The translations under genes and the position numbers were made by a program. Positions 27,601 to 35,400 of a DNA stretch of 64,000 nt are shown piece by piece; the first letter of the stretch is position 1; each line of letters starts with the position of its first letter. The notes under the pieces were generated by a model, which was not told the origin of the DNA, searched no databases, and was given only the letters and a program-made list of their open reading frames with translations. Source of the stretch: Paenibacillus peoriae (lineage in GTDB: Bacteria > Bacillota > Bacilli > Paenibacillales > Paenibacillaceae); assembly GCF_022531965.1 (NCBI RefSeq), contig NZ_CP092831.1, positions 4,163,001 to 4,227,000 on the forward strand, in the 5' to 3' direction.

Positions 27601-28373
27601 TCTGAAGACACGATCCATTGCTTGAAATGACGGCTTTCAATCGAGCCATTGGCAATATGATCGCCGCTGATAATTTTATCCGCCAGCTTTTCTGGAGTGA
27701 TGCTGCCATCACGAAGTTTTTCACCACTAATAGAGCGATCCTGCAATTTACTGCCTGCCACTGATGCGTCTGACAGATGCTCGACCGTAATGGAGTCGGG
27801 AGCAATCTTCGAAGCAGTCACAGCACCGTCAGCTATTTTAATTGTATGAACAGCATAATCTGCTAGAAATTCCGTTTGGATACTCTCTTGTTTCAGCTTG
27901 CTAGAATCTATGGAAGCGGGAGCGATCTTTTCACCTGTCACAGCGAAATCACTCAAATCGTCTGTATAGATGAAAGCATTGTTTACATGCGGAGCCTTCT
28001 TATTGTTCAAAATTTCTTCCACATCAATTGGATCAGGTTCTGGTTCTGGTTCCGGCTCTAGCTCTATCTCTGGCTCTGGCTCTAGCTCTGGCAGTGGGGG
28101 TTCTTCCATCAAAGCTGGAGTCTCCTCTACATCTGCAACCTCAATTTCTTTCTCGTGCAGAGCCTCGACTTCAGGCTCGACAACTGTCTTTAGCTCCGAC
28201 TCCTCTGTAGTTGGGGGAGGCGGAGAAGCAACTTGATGAAGTCTTGCTTCTGTCTCCCTCTCCGCAGGCAGTGGTTTTGAGCGTTGTATCATACTTAACT
28301 CATTCATATCCGGGTCAATTACACGATAGAGCGGCTTTTTGTTTCTGTTGGTTTTTCGGCTCTTGTTCTTCAA
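21615..28373 (-). CDS. Giant decapeptide-repeat fibrous protein (2,252 residues)
   Basis: The largest gene here. Residues 1-25 are basic, and residues 50-120 are acidic and Pro-rich with an EPEPEPEP tract. From about residue 141 to 2160 the chain is an unbroken series of ten-residue units of the form x-[SA]-[VI]-x-x-x-x-[LI]-x-x (for example GSITPEKLAD). The hydrophobic phase is identical at both ends, giving about 202 units. The last 92 residues are a different globular domain ending WIAIG. There is no signal peptide, transmembrane helix or LPXTG. Such repeats occur in phage tail fibres and surface filaments and probably fold as a beta-solenoid. The start is TTG with GGGAGAG upstream. A spore- or cell-surface fibre is my guess; function unknown. 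Confidence 0.85.
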   Translation of the reverse strand: MKNKSRKTNRNKKPLYRVIDPDMNELSMIQRSKPLPAERETEARLHQVASPPPPTTEESELKTVVEPEVEALHEKEIEVADVEETPALMEEPPLPELEPEPEIELEPEPEPEPDPIDVEEILNNKKAPHVNNAFIYTDDLSDFAVTGEKIAPASIDSSKLKQESIQTEFLADYAVHTIKIADGAVTASKIAPDSITVEHLSDASVAGSKLQDRSISGEKLRDGSITPEKLADKIISGDHIANGSIESRHFKQWIVSSDMLQDQSVTSDKIRSGTIQSNNLANEAVDSSKLGDQSVTTSKLRDGAVDGTKIQAGSIESAHLTEHAVHARHLAPGSINRKQLSDGIVGREQLEEGVVSGRHLESEAVTSTHIQAGAIERKHLGPGSIGEEQLGTGQVTARHIADRSIQSNKLADQSVGSLQIVDQSVTSSKISDQSILPHKIADEAVLTRHIATAAIQGPQISPEAVSSVHLQSEIIRKDHIAPEAVTEQHLHSGAVTSEKIGKGAVLDYHVANQAIKENHIASSAIKSDKIADEAVIETKIGTGAVTGNKVASQAITHVHIATGVIRENHLADNSVGGKALQAQSVDSTHLAQSSVQSKHLGEDSVGTAALQEQSVTADILGEGAVHTAHLASGAVYSHHLQDHAVTSLKLSPESVATDKINDLAITAPKLAEGSVTSSKLSARSVQPWHITDKAVLSNHLAVEAVEANHLAPESVTSNHLQSASVQTKHLAPDSVSGHALQSESVTSEKLAARAVQASNLAENSVGPGHLAAQAVQTRHLAAGSVEDTILAQNAVKSEHLAAESIQSEHLQSGIIQGEHIALQAIATQAIQDEAVTSAKLSEESVTSTKLSPHAVQSGHIMDEAVQSNHLAVAVVDSTHLASGAITSVHLQASSVLTRHLAPDSVSGRALQAESVTSEKLAARSVQGMNLAEGSIGPSHLSVQSVHTRHLAAGAVQDRVLAEGAVKSVHIAPESIQPHHLHTEIIQGEHIASQAISTDALQDESVTSDKLADEGVTAAKLSAHSVQSWHITDEAVQGNHLAAESIQSNHLAPESVTSAHLQSSSVLTSHLAPDSVSGRALQAESVTSEKLAAHSVQGTNLAEDSVGPSHLSAQSVHARHLATGAVQDTTLAKGAVKSVHITAGSIQPHHLHTGSIQGEHIASQAISTDALQDASVTSDKLVDEGVTSAKLAVNSVQPWHITDEAVQGNHLAAESIQSSHLASESVTSRHLQASSVLTSHLAPDSVSGRALQAESVTSEKLAARSVQGTNLAEGSIGPSHLSAHSVHSRHLVAGAVQDRALAEGAVKSVHIAPESIQSHHLHPGTIQGEHLASQSISTDVLQDESVTSDKLADEGVTATKLSAHSVQPWHITDEAVQANHLAEEAVQSSHLAPESVTSAHLQSSVILASHMAPDSVSGLALQAESVTSEKLAARSVQGTNLAEDSVGPSHLSAQSVHTQHLAVGAVQDTALAEGAVKSVHIAPESIQPHHLHPGTIQSEHLASLSISTDVLQDESVTSDKLANEGVTAAKLSTHSVQPWHIADEAVQANHLAEETIQSSHLSPESVTSAHLQSSVVLASHLAPDSVSSRALQAESVTSEKLAARSVQATNLAEGSVGPSQLSEHAVHPRHLAPGAVQDRALAEGAVKSVHIASESVQSHHLQMGTIQGVHIASQAIPTDALQNESVTSDKLADEGVTAAKLSAHSVQPWHITDEAVQANHLAEEAVQSSHLAPESVTSDHLQASSVFARHLAQDSVSGRALQAESITSEKLAARSVHATNLAEGSVGPSQLSEHAVHPRHLAPGVVQDRALAEGAVKSVHIAPESIQPHHLHLGTIQGVHIASQAISTDALQNESVTSDKLADDGVTAAKISPHSVQPWHITDEAVQANHLAEEAVQSSHLAPESVTSDHLQASAVMTRHIAPGSISVHALQAGSVNAEKLALRAVRASNLAEASINSVHLTEHAVHAQHLAEGAIQGSALAEGVVQSRHIALDSVQSEHLQAGAIQPQHVGWQAVVEDAIQEGAVTSSKLADGTVQSRHVAEEAIESHHIGEEVIDSHHLKAGSVTRAQLSTDIHLSGLLPEEGISGDRLQANSISRNHLQAQAVDSEVLSPGAVGAEHLQAAAVQSHHVAEQSIEGHHLVEGTVGSRELELNAVKPEHLSITPVRTCANQPALQQFGRAPFLLKGSEGETEVTIVFGETFVNPDYTLVAMTNHPLFHATLKSQTPNGAVIVVTKWNETAHNYGIISWIAIG
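22240..26320 (-). repeat. Eight tandem 510-bp super-repeats inside the giant gene
   Basis: A landmark encoding SVQPWHITDEAV recurs near 22727, 23237, 23747, 24257, 24767, 25277, 25787 and 26297, that is every 510 bases (170 residues, 17 decapeptides). The outer copies are the most diverged. Array borders are approximate. Upstream of 26320 only the 30-bp periodicity is seen. Confidence 0.85.
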
Positions 28374-28490
28374 GCAGCTCTCTCCCTTCTCATGTTTATC
28401 GTTACAGCATCATATGCAGACCCTTAGGCACTTGCCACCCTGTACAGAGATTCACTTTTGGGTAAAAAGGATACTTACTAAAATCCACGT

Positions 28491-28518
28491 TTGAAAAAAA
28501 ATAGTTAAAAGTTAAAAT
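28491..28518 (+). promoter_or_regulatory. Promoter of fabV
   Basis: TTGAAA, 16-base spacer, TAAAAT; about 45 bases before the ATG. Confidence 0.45.
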
Positions 28519-28562
28519 AGTAAGGGTGAAGATCGCTACAAGAAGAGAGGAATTACAATAAC

Positions 28563-29750
28563 ATGATTATCAAACCAAGAACACGTGGCTTTATCTGCAC
28601 CACTGCTCATCCGGTGGGCTGTGCCCAACATGTTCAGGAGCAAATTGACTATGTACAGGCCCGTCCTGCTATCCAAGGCCCCCGTAATGTACTTGTAATC
28701 GGGGCATCTGCCGGATATGGATTGGCTTCTCGCATTACTGCCGCCTTCGGTGCGCGTGCCAATACAATTGGCGTGTATCGTCCTAGCAATGCTACGGCTA
28801 CACGCACAGCATCGGCAGGCTGGTACAATTCTGCTGCATTTGAAAAAGCCGCTCAGGAAGCTGGGCTTAAATCCTTAAGCGTGACAGGAGATGCCTTCTC
28901 GGATGAGGTCAAAGCCAAAACGGTGGAAGCCATTCGCGAAGAACTGGGACAAGTCGATCTAGTGGTTTATAGTGTCGCTTCAGGTCGCCGTACAAATCCC
29001 CGCACAGGCGAAACGTTTAATTCCGTGCTTAAACCTATTGGTAAGCCTTACACAAACAAGACCGTTAACTTCCACACCGGGGAAGTCAGCAGCGTGACGC
29101 TCGAACCCGCAACAGAAGAAGAGGTACAAGGAACTGTAGAAGTTATGGGCGGTGAGGACTGGAAATTGTGGATTGACGCCTTGCGTGCTGGCGGCGTGCT
29201 CGCCGATACTGCAACGACCTTCTCTTTTTCGTACATCGGTTCAGATATTACACAAGCCATCTACAGAGAGGGCAGTATCGGAAGTGCAAAGGATCATCTG
29301 GAGGAGACAGCACGTCAGCTGAACGATCAGCTGAAAGTTACAGGCGGACGCGCCTTCGTCGCAGTCACCAAAGGACTCGTTACCCAATCAAGCTCCGCTA
29401 TCCCTGTCGTTCCTCTGTATATTTCTGCTTTATATAAGGTAATGAAGGAAAAAGGGCTGCATGAAGGGTGCGTAGAACAGAGCTACCGCCTGTTTGCTGA
29501 GCGTCTGTACGCACCAGAAACTCCTGTAGATGAAGAAGGACGTATTCGCATTGATGATTGGGAACTGCGCGAAGACGTGCAGGCAGAGGTTGAGAAGATA
29601 TGGGAGGCGCTGACGACCAACAATATCTACGAATTGTCAGATCTTGAAGGATATCGTCGCGAATTTTTCCAACTGTTCGGCTTTGAGTTCGAAGGTGTGG
29701 ACTATGATGCTGATATTGATCCCATCATAAATATTCCTAACGTGCGCTAA
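28563..29750 (+). CDS. fabV: Trans-2-enoyl-ACP (CoA) reductase FabV
   Basis: A 395-residue cytoplasmic reductase that catalyses the last, NADH-dependent step of the fatty-acid elongation cycle. The N-terminus IIKPRTRGFICTTAHPVGC is the FabV signature, followed by the nucleotide-binding VIGASAGYGLASR. The FabV active-site spacing YX8K is present in SYIGSDITQAIYREGSIGSAK (Tyr before TQAIY and Lys in SAK). FabV forms are usually refractory to triclosan, whereas FabI is sensitive. Length is normal. It is transcribed alone, divergent from the giant repeat gene, and ends at a strong terminator. Confidence 0.95.
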   Translation: MIIKPRTRGFICTTAHPVGCAQHVQEQIDYVQARPAIQGPRNVLVIGASAGYGLASRITAAFGARANTIGVYRPSNATATRTASAGWYNSAAFEKAAQEAGLKSLSVTGDAFSDEVKAKTVEAIREELGQVDLVVYSVASGRRTNPRTGETFNSVLKPIGKPYTNKTVNFHTGEVSSVTLEPATEEEVQGTVEVMGGEDWKLWIDALRAGGVLADTATTFSFSYIGSDITQAIYREGSIGSAKDHLEETARQLNDQLKVTGGRAFVAVTKGLVTQSSSAIPVVPLYISALYKVMKEKGLHEGCVEQSYRLFAERLYAPETPVDEEGRIRIDDWELREDVQAEVEKIWEALTTNNIYELSDLEGYRREFFQLFGFEFEGVDYDADIDPIINIPNVR

Positions 29751-29783
29751 GTCTTTTAGTGCTGTCCCTATGTTAGAAAAACA

Positions 29784-29844
29784 AAAAAAGCTGTTCTCCA
29801 GCAGAGAAACATTTCGTTCTGCATGGAGGACAGCTTTTGTTTTT
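29784..29844. terminator. Bidirectional terminator after fabV
   Basis: AAAGCTGTTCTCC pairs with GGAGGACAGCTTT with T-rich tracts on both sides, so it can also stop a leftward transcript. Confidence 0.85.
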
Positions 29845-30046
29845 AATTAAAAGGGACACTTATGTCCGCTTTGAACTGCAAATGATGCTATCATTGCAAT
29901 TTTAAATTTCATTTGATATTGTACAGGTAGGCATAGCAAAATCCCTCTTCCTAACAAGAGGGTAAACACAGTTGGACAAGTCCTACCTTGACTGACCGTG
30001 ATACTATTTGCTCAGCCCATCACACCCATATAAGGAGGTGCACAAC

Positions 30047-30199
30047 ATGGCAAAAGACGTTCTGTGTGAAGTCAACTCTTGTACGTACTGGGCCCAAGAG
30101 AATAAATGCAGCGCTAGCTCCATTTACATCGTAAGCAACAGACCAGAAGACACTCACAAGTCTGAAGAAACAGACTGCAAAACCTTCGAAGCCAAGTAA
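30047..30199 (+). CDS. DUF1540 small cysteine protein
   Basis: A 50-residue protein with the DUF1540 pattern: CEVNSCTYWAQENKCSA, then ETDCKTF near the end, giving four Cys that probably bind a metal. TAAGGAGGTG lies six bases before the ATG; an upstream in-frame ATG at 30008 has no ribosome site. DUF1540 proteins are common in spore-forming Firmicutes with no settled function. A Fur box and a promoter pointing back across this gene lie 70-95 bases downstream. Confidence 0.85.
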   Translation: MAKDVLCEVNSCTYWAQENKCSASSIYIVSNRPEDTHKSEETDCKTFEAK

Positions 30200-30228
30200 A
30201 TCTTTGATTTCAAGCCTAGCTTTATAAT

Positions 30229-30260
30229 GAAGGAGCCCATGCCCGGGTTCCTTCTTTCTT
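30229..30260 (+). terminator. Terminator of the DUF1540 gene
   Basis: GAAGGAGCCC pairs with GGGTTCCTTC (one mismatch), followed by TTTCTT. Confidence 0.7.
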
Positions 30261-30265
30261 ATGAT

Positions 30266-30294
30266 ATTCTAACAAGAATGATAATTATTATCAA
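30266..30294 (-). promoter_or_regulatory. Minus-strand promoter overlapped by a Fur box
   Basis: On the minus strand TTGATA (30289-30294), a 17-base spacer and TAGAAT (30266-30271) form a good SigmaA promoter. It points left, across the DUF1540 terminator and antisense to that gene; no minus-strand gene follows before the fabV terminator. Confidence 0.55.
30279..30293. promoter_or_regulatory. Fur box, perfect 7-1-7 repeat
   Basis: TGATAATTATTATCA is an exact 7-1-7 inverted repeat, the minimal Fur site of bacilli (TGATAATNATTATCA). It covers the -35 box and spacer of the leftward promoter. Confidence 0.75.
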
Positions 30295-30389
30295 GTCCTT
30301 TTTCGGTACAGAAAGGCGCTTTTCGCTTGTATACAATCATTTCTCTGCTACTTTATAAATCCACGCTGAAAAGGACACTGCTGTTCTCT

Positions 30390-30593
30390 CTAAAGACAAA
30401 AAAAAGAAGCGTCGCTCTGAACGATTCGCTTCTTGTGCTTGACCTTTTGTAATTGTTCCTGCTTGGTCGGCTTCATTCGTATGTGCTGTGAAATCTCGCC
30501 ATAATGGTCATTTGTTTTGCGGCTCTGTGCCGCGCAATAGATTCCAGCGCGTTTTGCCTTGCTTAGCGCTTTTTGTGTTTGAGTACGTGCCAT
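30390..30593 (-). CDS. Small basic conserved protein, 67 residues
   Basis: A Lys/Arg/Gln-rich protein (MARTQTQKALSKAKRAGIYC at the start). GGAGAG lies ten bases before the ATG. It has no membrane segment; one Cys pair is too far apart to suggest a site. I do not recognise a function. Unusually, its last dozen codons coincide with a strong intrinsic terminator. Confidence 0.55.
   Translation of the reverse strand: MARTQTQKALSKAKRAGIYCAAQSRKTNDHYGEISQHIRMKPTKQEQLQKVKHKKRIVQSDASFFCL
30397..30432 (-). terminator. Terminator inside the 3' end of the small basic gene
   Basis: On the minus strand GAAGCGAATCG pairs with CGACGCTTC, followed by eight T, all still within the open reading frame that ends at 30390. 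Confidence 0.75.
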
Positions 30594-30686
30594 ACGGCTT
30601 CACTCTCCTTCATTGGACTCCTTTTATCATAGCATCCAATAGTCAAATCGTGAATGGTTTGTCTGACTCAAGCATTCTTCAATTCA

Positions 30687-31058
30687 TTAAATGTCTGAAA
30701 AAATATCCGGATCGCCACTGGAGGCCGCTACAATAAAAACAATAACTATAAAAATGATGATCAGTGTATAAATCAGTGTACCGATAATACTACATACCAG
30801 TCCAGCAATGGCCATACCTCTGCCTTGCTCGCCATGACGATTAATTTCCTTCAGGGAAAGACTGGACAAAATAATACCCACAATTCCGATAATCAACCCA
30901 AGATAGGGAATGACAACAGATAAAATCCCGAGCACCATCGAGGCAACAGCTTTACTATTGGTAGGTGGAACTACTGGGGGCGGGTTAAATGGGGCGTTAT
31001 AATCGTTCGTCTCCTGAAAAGGATCGGAAGATCGAGGCTCCTTGTACAAATCACTCAT
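30687..31058 (-). CDS. DUF4190 domain membrane protein
   Basis: A 123-residue protein. A Pro-rich soluble N-terminus (NPPPVVPPTNSK) is followed by two long hydrophobic segments (about residues 38-65 and 80-110) with SLSLKEINRHGEQGRGMAIAGLVCSIIG between them, the pattern of DUF4190. Probably a small envelope protein of unknown role. The gap from 31059 to 31281 shows no feature. Confidence 0.75.
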   Translation of the reverse strand: MSDLYKEPRSSDPFQETNDYNAPFNPPPVVPPTNSKAVASMVLGILSVVIPYLGLIIGIVGIILSSLSLKEINRHGEQGRGMAIAGLVCSIIGTLIYTLIIIFIVIVFIVAASSGDPDIFSDI

Positions 31059-31281
31059 CTGTTAAATTCAACTCCAATACGAAAAATAGCAATTATATAA
31101 GTTCTAGGGTACCACAATCTTACAAATCAGGACAGTACTTATTTCGAATTTTTAAATTAGAACGTTAAAAAGAAGAAACATAGCGATATTAGCACTTTTT
31201 GAGGTAACTGGGCATACAGTATTTTACCTGTTACAGATCAATTGTGCTCCATGAGAGCATCCTGCCAAGGAGGTCGGAGCT

Positions 31282-31869
31282 ATGCTATATCGTGCAACAT
31301 CCCACAGAAAGCGCTCGCCTCACAAACGTTTAAATGCAAACACACTTAGGATAATATCCACTGCTATGCTGCCATTTTACAAAGCTATAGCAACTCGCCG
31401 TGCGTTTGCAGTTCAATGGTCACGAGCTGTCGTTCAGGCGAATTTGGATCGGATGAAATCCCTTCTCTGCTCAGTAGCTCCATTTGCCGCCAAACAAGGC
31501 TTAGGCACGAACGGCATCGGCTACTTTATTTCCTTTTTAGCTCAGCCACCGATGCTCTATTATACGAATGGAACAACGATTCCACCGGGGACTGTGCAGT
31601 TTACATTTGAGCCGAGAGTTCATCGCGCCATCGCAAAAGCCGTTTTTCCGCTGTATCGCGAATTGGCACGTAATCCATGTTTTGCTTCTGCCTTAGCCAA
31701 AGCGATCAACAGACAAGACCAGCGTGCAGTTCATGTCATGATCCGTAGTTTGATTCCATCCTCTGCGCTGAAATCCGTACAAATTGAGGACGATGGCTTT
31801 GCATTGCTTTTTAAGTATTCCTTTAGTAAATACCCCTATCGCAATCTGCTCTTTCGAGAGTTCACTTAA
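31282..31869 (+). CDS. Uncharacterised protein with internal duplication
   Basis: A 195-residue basic protein with no signal peptide or membrane helix. Its two halves look duplicated: MLPFYKAIATRRAFAVQWSRA (about residue 29) aligns with VFPLYRELARNPCFASALAKA (about 122), and each half ends in an aromatic strand, GIGYFISF and DDGFALLFKYSF. CAAGGAGGTCGG precedes the ATG. I do not recognise the family; isolated gene convergent with the LpdD-like gene. Confidence 0.65.
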   Translation: MLYRATSHRKRSPHKRLNANTLRIISTAMLPFYKAIATRRAFAVQWSRAVVQANLDRMKSLLCSVAPFAAKQGLGTNGIGYFISFLAQPPMLYYTNGTTIPPGTVQFTFEPRVHRAIAKAVFPLYRELARNPCFASALAKAINRQDQRAVHVMIRSLIPSSALKSVQIEDDGFALLFKYSFSKYPYRNLLFREFT

Positions 31870-31880
31870 AAAGGTTGCTA

Positions 31881-32228
31881 CTAGCGTGCTTGCTTGAGTT
31901 CTCCAATGAGCTCTTTTCCCAGTTGTATGGCCATATCTGTCAGCACTCGGATTTCGTCCTTGGATGCATGGTCCAAATGTGTCCCGCAGCAAATGGCAAA
32001 ATTGCCCGCAAACTCTTTTCGTAAGCGAACTGCAATTTCTTCGGTAATATAAAACTCCTTGTGATTTTGCAATTGCACAGTTTGAATCGGCTCGAGTCTG
32101 GCCCCTGCTGTAATCGTTCCCAAATGGGGCTGATCACCGCCAGAAATGAGTACAACGATATCTTCCCCCATAAAATAGGCATCCAGTACAAGACGGATAC
32201 GTCCGCTTTCTTTTTGCAAATGAATCAT
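31881..32228 (-). CDS. LpdD-like protein (prenylated-flavin chaperone family)
   Basis: A 115-residue protein. GGDQPHLGTITAG, then QLQNHKEFYITEEIAVRLRKEF and ICCGTHLDHASKDEIRVL, follow the pattern of the small LpdD family, which helps mature prenylated-FMN decarboxylases such as gallate decarboxylase. No UbiD-type decarboxylase or UbiX lies in this window, so a partner would have to be elsewhere. Assignment is by pattern memory and should be treated as moderate. Confidence 0.55.
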   Translation of the reverse strand: MIHLQKESGRIRLVLDAYFMGEDIVVLISGGDQPHLGTITAGARLEPIQTVQLQNHKEFYITEEIAVRLRKEFAGNFAICCGTHLDHASKDEIRVLTDMAIQLGKELIGELKQAR

Positions 32229-32316
32229 ATGATCCTCTCCTGCTAAAATATTATTGTGAAACGATTCACTTTATAGAGTTCTACTCATTGTATCGCTTCC
32301 TGAACGGTTCGACAAT

Positions 32317-32364
32317 TAAAAATGGCCCACAGCAGCCTCTATAAACCGTGGCTTGCTGTGGGCC
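32317..32364 (-). terminator. Terminator of the large protease gene
   Basis: GGCCCACAGCA pairs with TGCTGTGGGCC; on the minus strand it is followed by ATTTTTAATT. Confidence 0.85.
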
Positions 32365-32407
32365 TTCATTGATACTCTAAAACAAGCATTCCATTTCCTA
32401 CTGGGTG

Positions 32408-35400
32408 TTAACGGATCGTGATCGTATGCACAGTCTTACCGCTTGCGCCGTCATTATCCGTCACCGTTAGCTCCACGGTATACGTTCCAGCTGTGGTGAA
32501 TTTATGCTTCACCTTGGAACCGACTGCCGTATCGCCATCGCCAAAATTCCAGCTGTAGCTGACGATTTCACCGTCTACATCACGGGAAGCTTTGGCGTTA
32601 AATTGTACATTTTTGTTCTTCTTAGCGGATTCATTAGCCTGAATAATGGCTACTGGCTTTTCATTGGATGTAGGTGGATTCGGATCAGGGTTCTGTCCTC
32701 CACCATTGGTTACATACAATCTTCCCGGTGCCTCCGTCTCCACTTCATTTCCCGCTGCATCCCTTACCCGGATCACGATGACTCCGCCTTCCAGGTTCAG
32801 AGAAGATGAAGTGAAATAAGTACCTTCATAGTGGCCTGACGAAGTTTCATTTAATGGAATATCGTTGCGACCCAAAGTGGACAGGTTGAAAGGCAGCTCC
32901 ACATGGAAGGACGCTTCCAAACCGGATGCACTGTCAAAGGATACTCGTACCGACTGTCCTGGAGTAATACGCACATCCTCAGCAGGACTAATGTTTTCAA
33001 GCTTCGGCAGAGCTGTATCGACATACACCGAGCGCGTAACGGTTGTTTCGTTTTCGGCAAGATCCTTGGCCGTCACCGTAATTTGATTTTCACCTTCGTT
33101 GATAAGCAATCGCTTGTTAAAGGTGCCGTCACTTCCAAATTCGGCTGGCTCGCCGTTAATCGTCAAATCGGTGAGGAATTCGTCATACACCGTACCGGTG
33201 ACGCTCACGACACCCGCATTCGTACGGGCTCCTTCATCTGGCGAAGTCAGGATCAGACCCGGTTTAGTCTGGTCAAGTGTCACGACCACCGGTTCGGAAC
33301 GATCCGTTATTTTGCCGTATACCGCTGCTTGGACACTTAGCGGATTAGCACCTGGTTGAAGATCAACCGACAAACTGAACTGGCGATCCTTCACCTTCGT
33401 TGTGCCAGCCAGCTCCTTACCGTTAAAGAGCTGAATATCGGCTCCTTCTGCCGGAGAAGTTCCTGTTACGGTAATCGTCTCTTCCTGCGTATAGGTAGCC
33501 TTCGTAGGAGTCGTAATCGTTGGAGCATTCACCGGATATCTGACGATAGCCCGGATCATGTAGTTACCCTCCTCCTCAGGTGATTGGCTCCATGTGCCGC
33601 TTACACCTTGCCAACTTCGAAGCGCATTGGGACTGCTTTCATCTGTAGCAAGACCCGGCGACTGTGTGCCTACAGCAGACTGTGTATATACGATGTAGAA
33701 GTCACCTTGAACCGTCACCGGCTCTGGGAGCTGTACCGTCGTCCATTGTGTCTCATCCCGTACGGCAGTCCCGTCGAATGGACCAGCCAACAATCGTCCA
33801 GGTGCTCCTGCGGCACCGGAGGCGTCATAGACAGAATATTGGAATGCCGTTCCTCCCGGATTCGGGAAGGCAGAGTTCCAGAACAAAAGCGATGCTCCTG
33901 TCACTTGAGTCACTTCCGACTCAGGTGTCATTCTGACTGCCCATGAATTGCCTGCCGCGTTAAAGGCTCTAGCATTTTCTCCTGTCCCGTCATCGTAAGC
34001 AATGCCTCCTTGGAACCCGATAAAAGGTTTCAACATGACATTCGCTTCCACACTACCGTTCGGAGGAGCAGTAACGGATACACTGTCGCTATAATAATTT
34101 TCGGCTGCAATGGACAACGTGTATGTTCCTTCCAGCACGTCCAGCGTAAATTCTCCAGCCTCATTCGTTTCTACCGGAGCAATGCGTGCATCCTCCACCA
34201 CCAACACTTTCGCTTTTTGGATCGGTTCACCGGATTGCTTGTCGGTAATGACCCCGTGAATCGTACCGTGAGGTATGGCCTGAAGACTAAAGTTTGCTCT
34301 GATGACTTTGTTATTCTCAATCGTGACTGCTTTCGTTTGAGGAACGTAACCGTAGGCTTCAGCCTTCAGCGTATAGTCGCCGGCTACATGGGTGAAGCTG
34401 TATTTGCCCGTGGTCGGATCCGTTTTTACCGAACGTCCGGTTTCCAATACCGTAACCGTAGCGCTGGCTGGAAGACTGTCGAGACCGACACGTCCACGTT
34501 CCACCGTTGTTTCTGCCGGCTTCACTTTCTCCTGGAATTCACTCTTTTCAGTACTTGTAATTTTGTACAGCGGGAACTGTTCTTCCGCTTTTTCCAGCTT
34601 GATATTCGACTCAGGTACGATGTCCTTAGTCACTGTCGTAGCTGGAATGCCAAGCACACGGAAATCGTCAATATACCAGCCGTTCTTGTTCACACTGTTA
34701 TCCGATTTCAAACGGAAGCGAATTTGGATTTCATTGCCGGCGTAGCTATCCAGATTGTAATAAACTGGAGCCCACTTTTTCCCGTTCGTATTGTGAGAGA
34801 ATTTGCCCAGCTCGCTCCACGTGTCACCATTGTTTTTGGACACTTCCACATAACCGTAATCATAGCCAGCCTCAATTTCAAACCAGTGATTGAAGGTCAG
34901 TGTTGCGTTGCGTACAGCTTGCAAATTAATTTTTGGTGAAACCAGCGAAAATTCAGCTCCGTTCTCATAATTGCTATCCAGATCGGTTGCCCACACATTG
35001 GGTCTGGACGCTGCGCTCTCTGGTCCTACTTCCTTAGGAATGCCGCGTTCCCACTCATCTTTGGTGCCGGAATGAGTCCAGCCATTATCCGAGCTGCCAT
35101 CAAAATGATCGCTATACAGCGTATCCGGCACGTCTACTCTCAGAGAAGCCTCATTCGACTTGATTCCTTCATTGCCACTATAATCCTCGGCCGCCACTGC
35201 ATAATGGTAGGTCGCTCCACCGACCGTGATGGTATCTGTGAATGTCAGTGCTGAGGTTGTACCGACGGAAACATAATTTTTACCTGACTGGGTAGAACGA
35301 TACACCTTGTACTGCTTCACATCTTCATCGGAGGAAGCATTCCAGGCCAGCGTGACGTTGCCCACAGTATCTGCTTCAGCAGTCAAATTGCTCGGCGCAG

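Noticed and set aside
22240..27960. Regular short DNA repeats resembling a CRISPR array at first sight.
   Set aside because: The 30-bp period is fully coding in one continuous frame, has no unique spacers and no cas genes nearby.
34010..34939. 309-codon plus-strand frame inside the large protease gene.
   Set aside because: Antisense shadow of a gene with clear domains; no ribosome site or recognisable motif.
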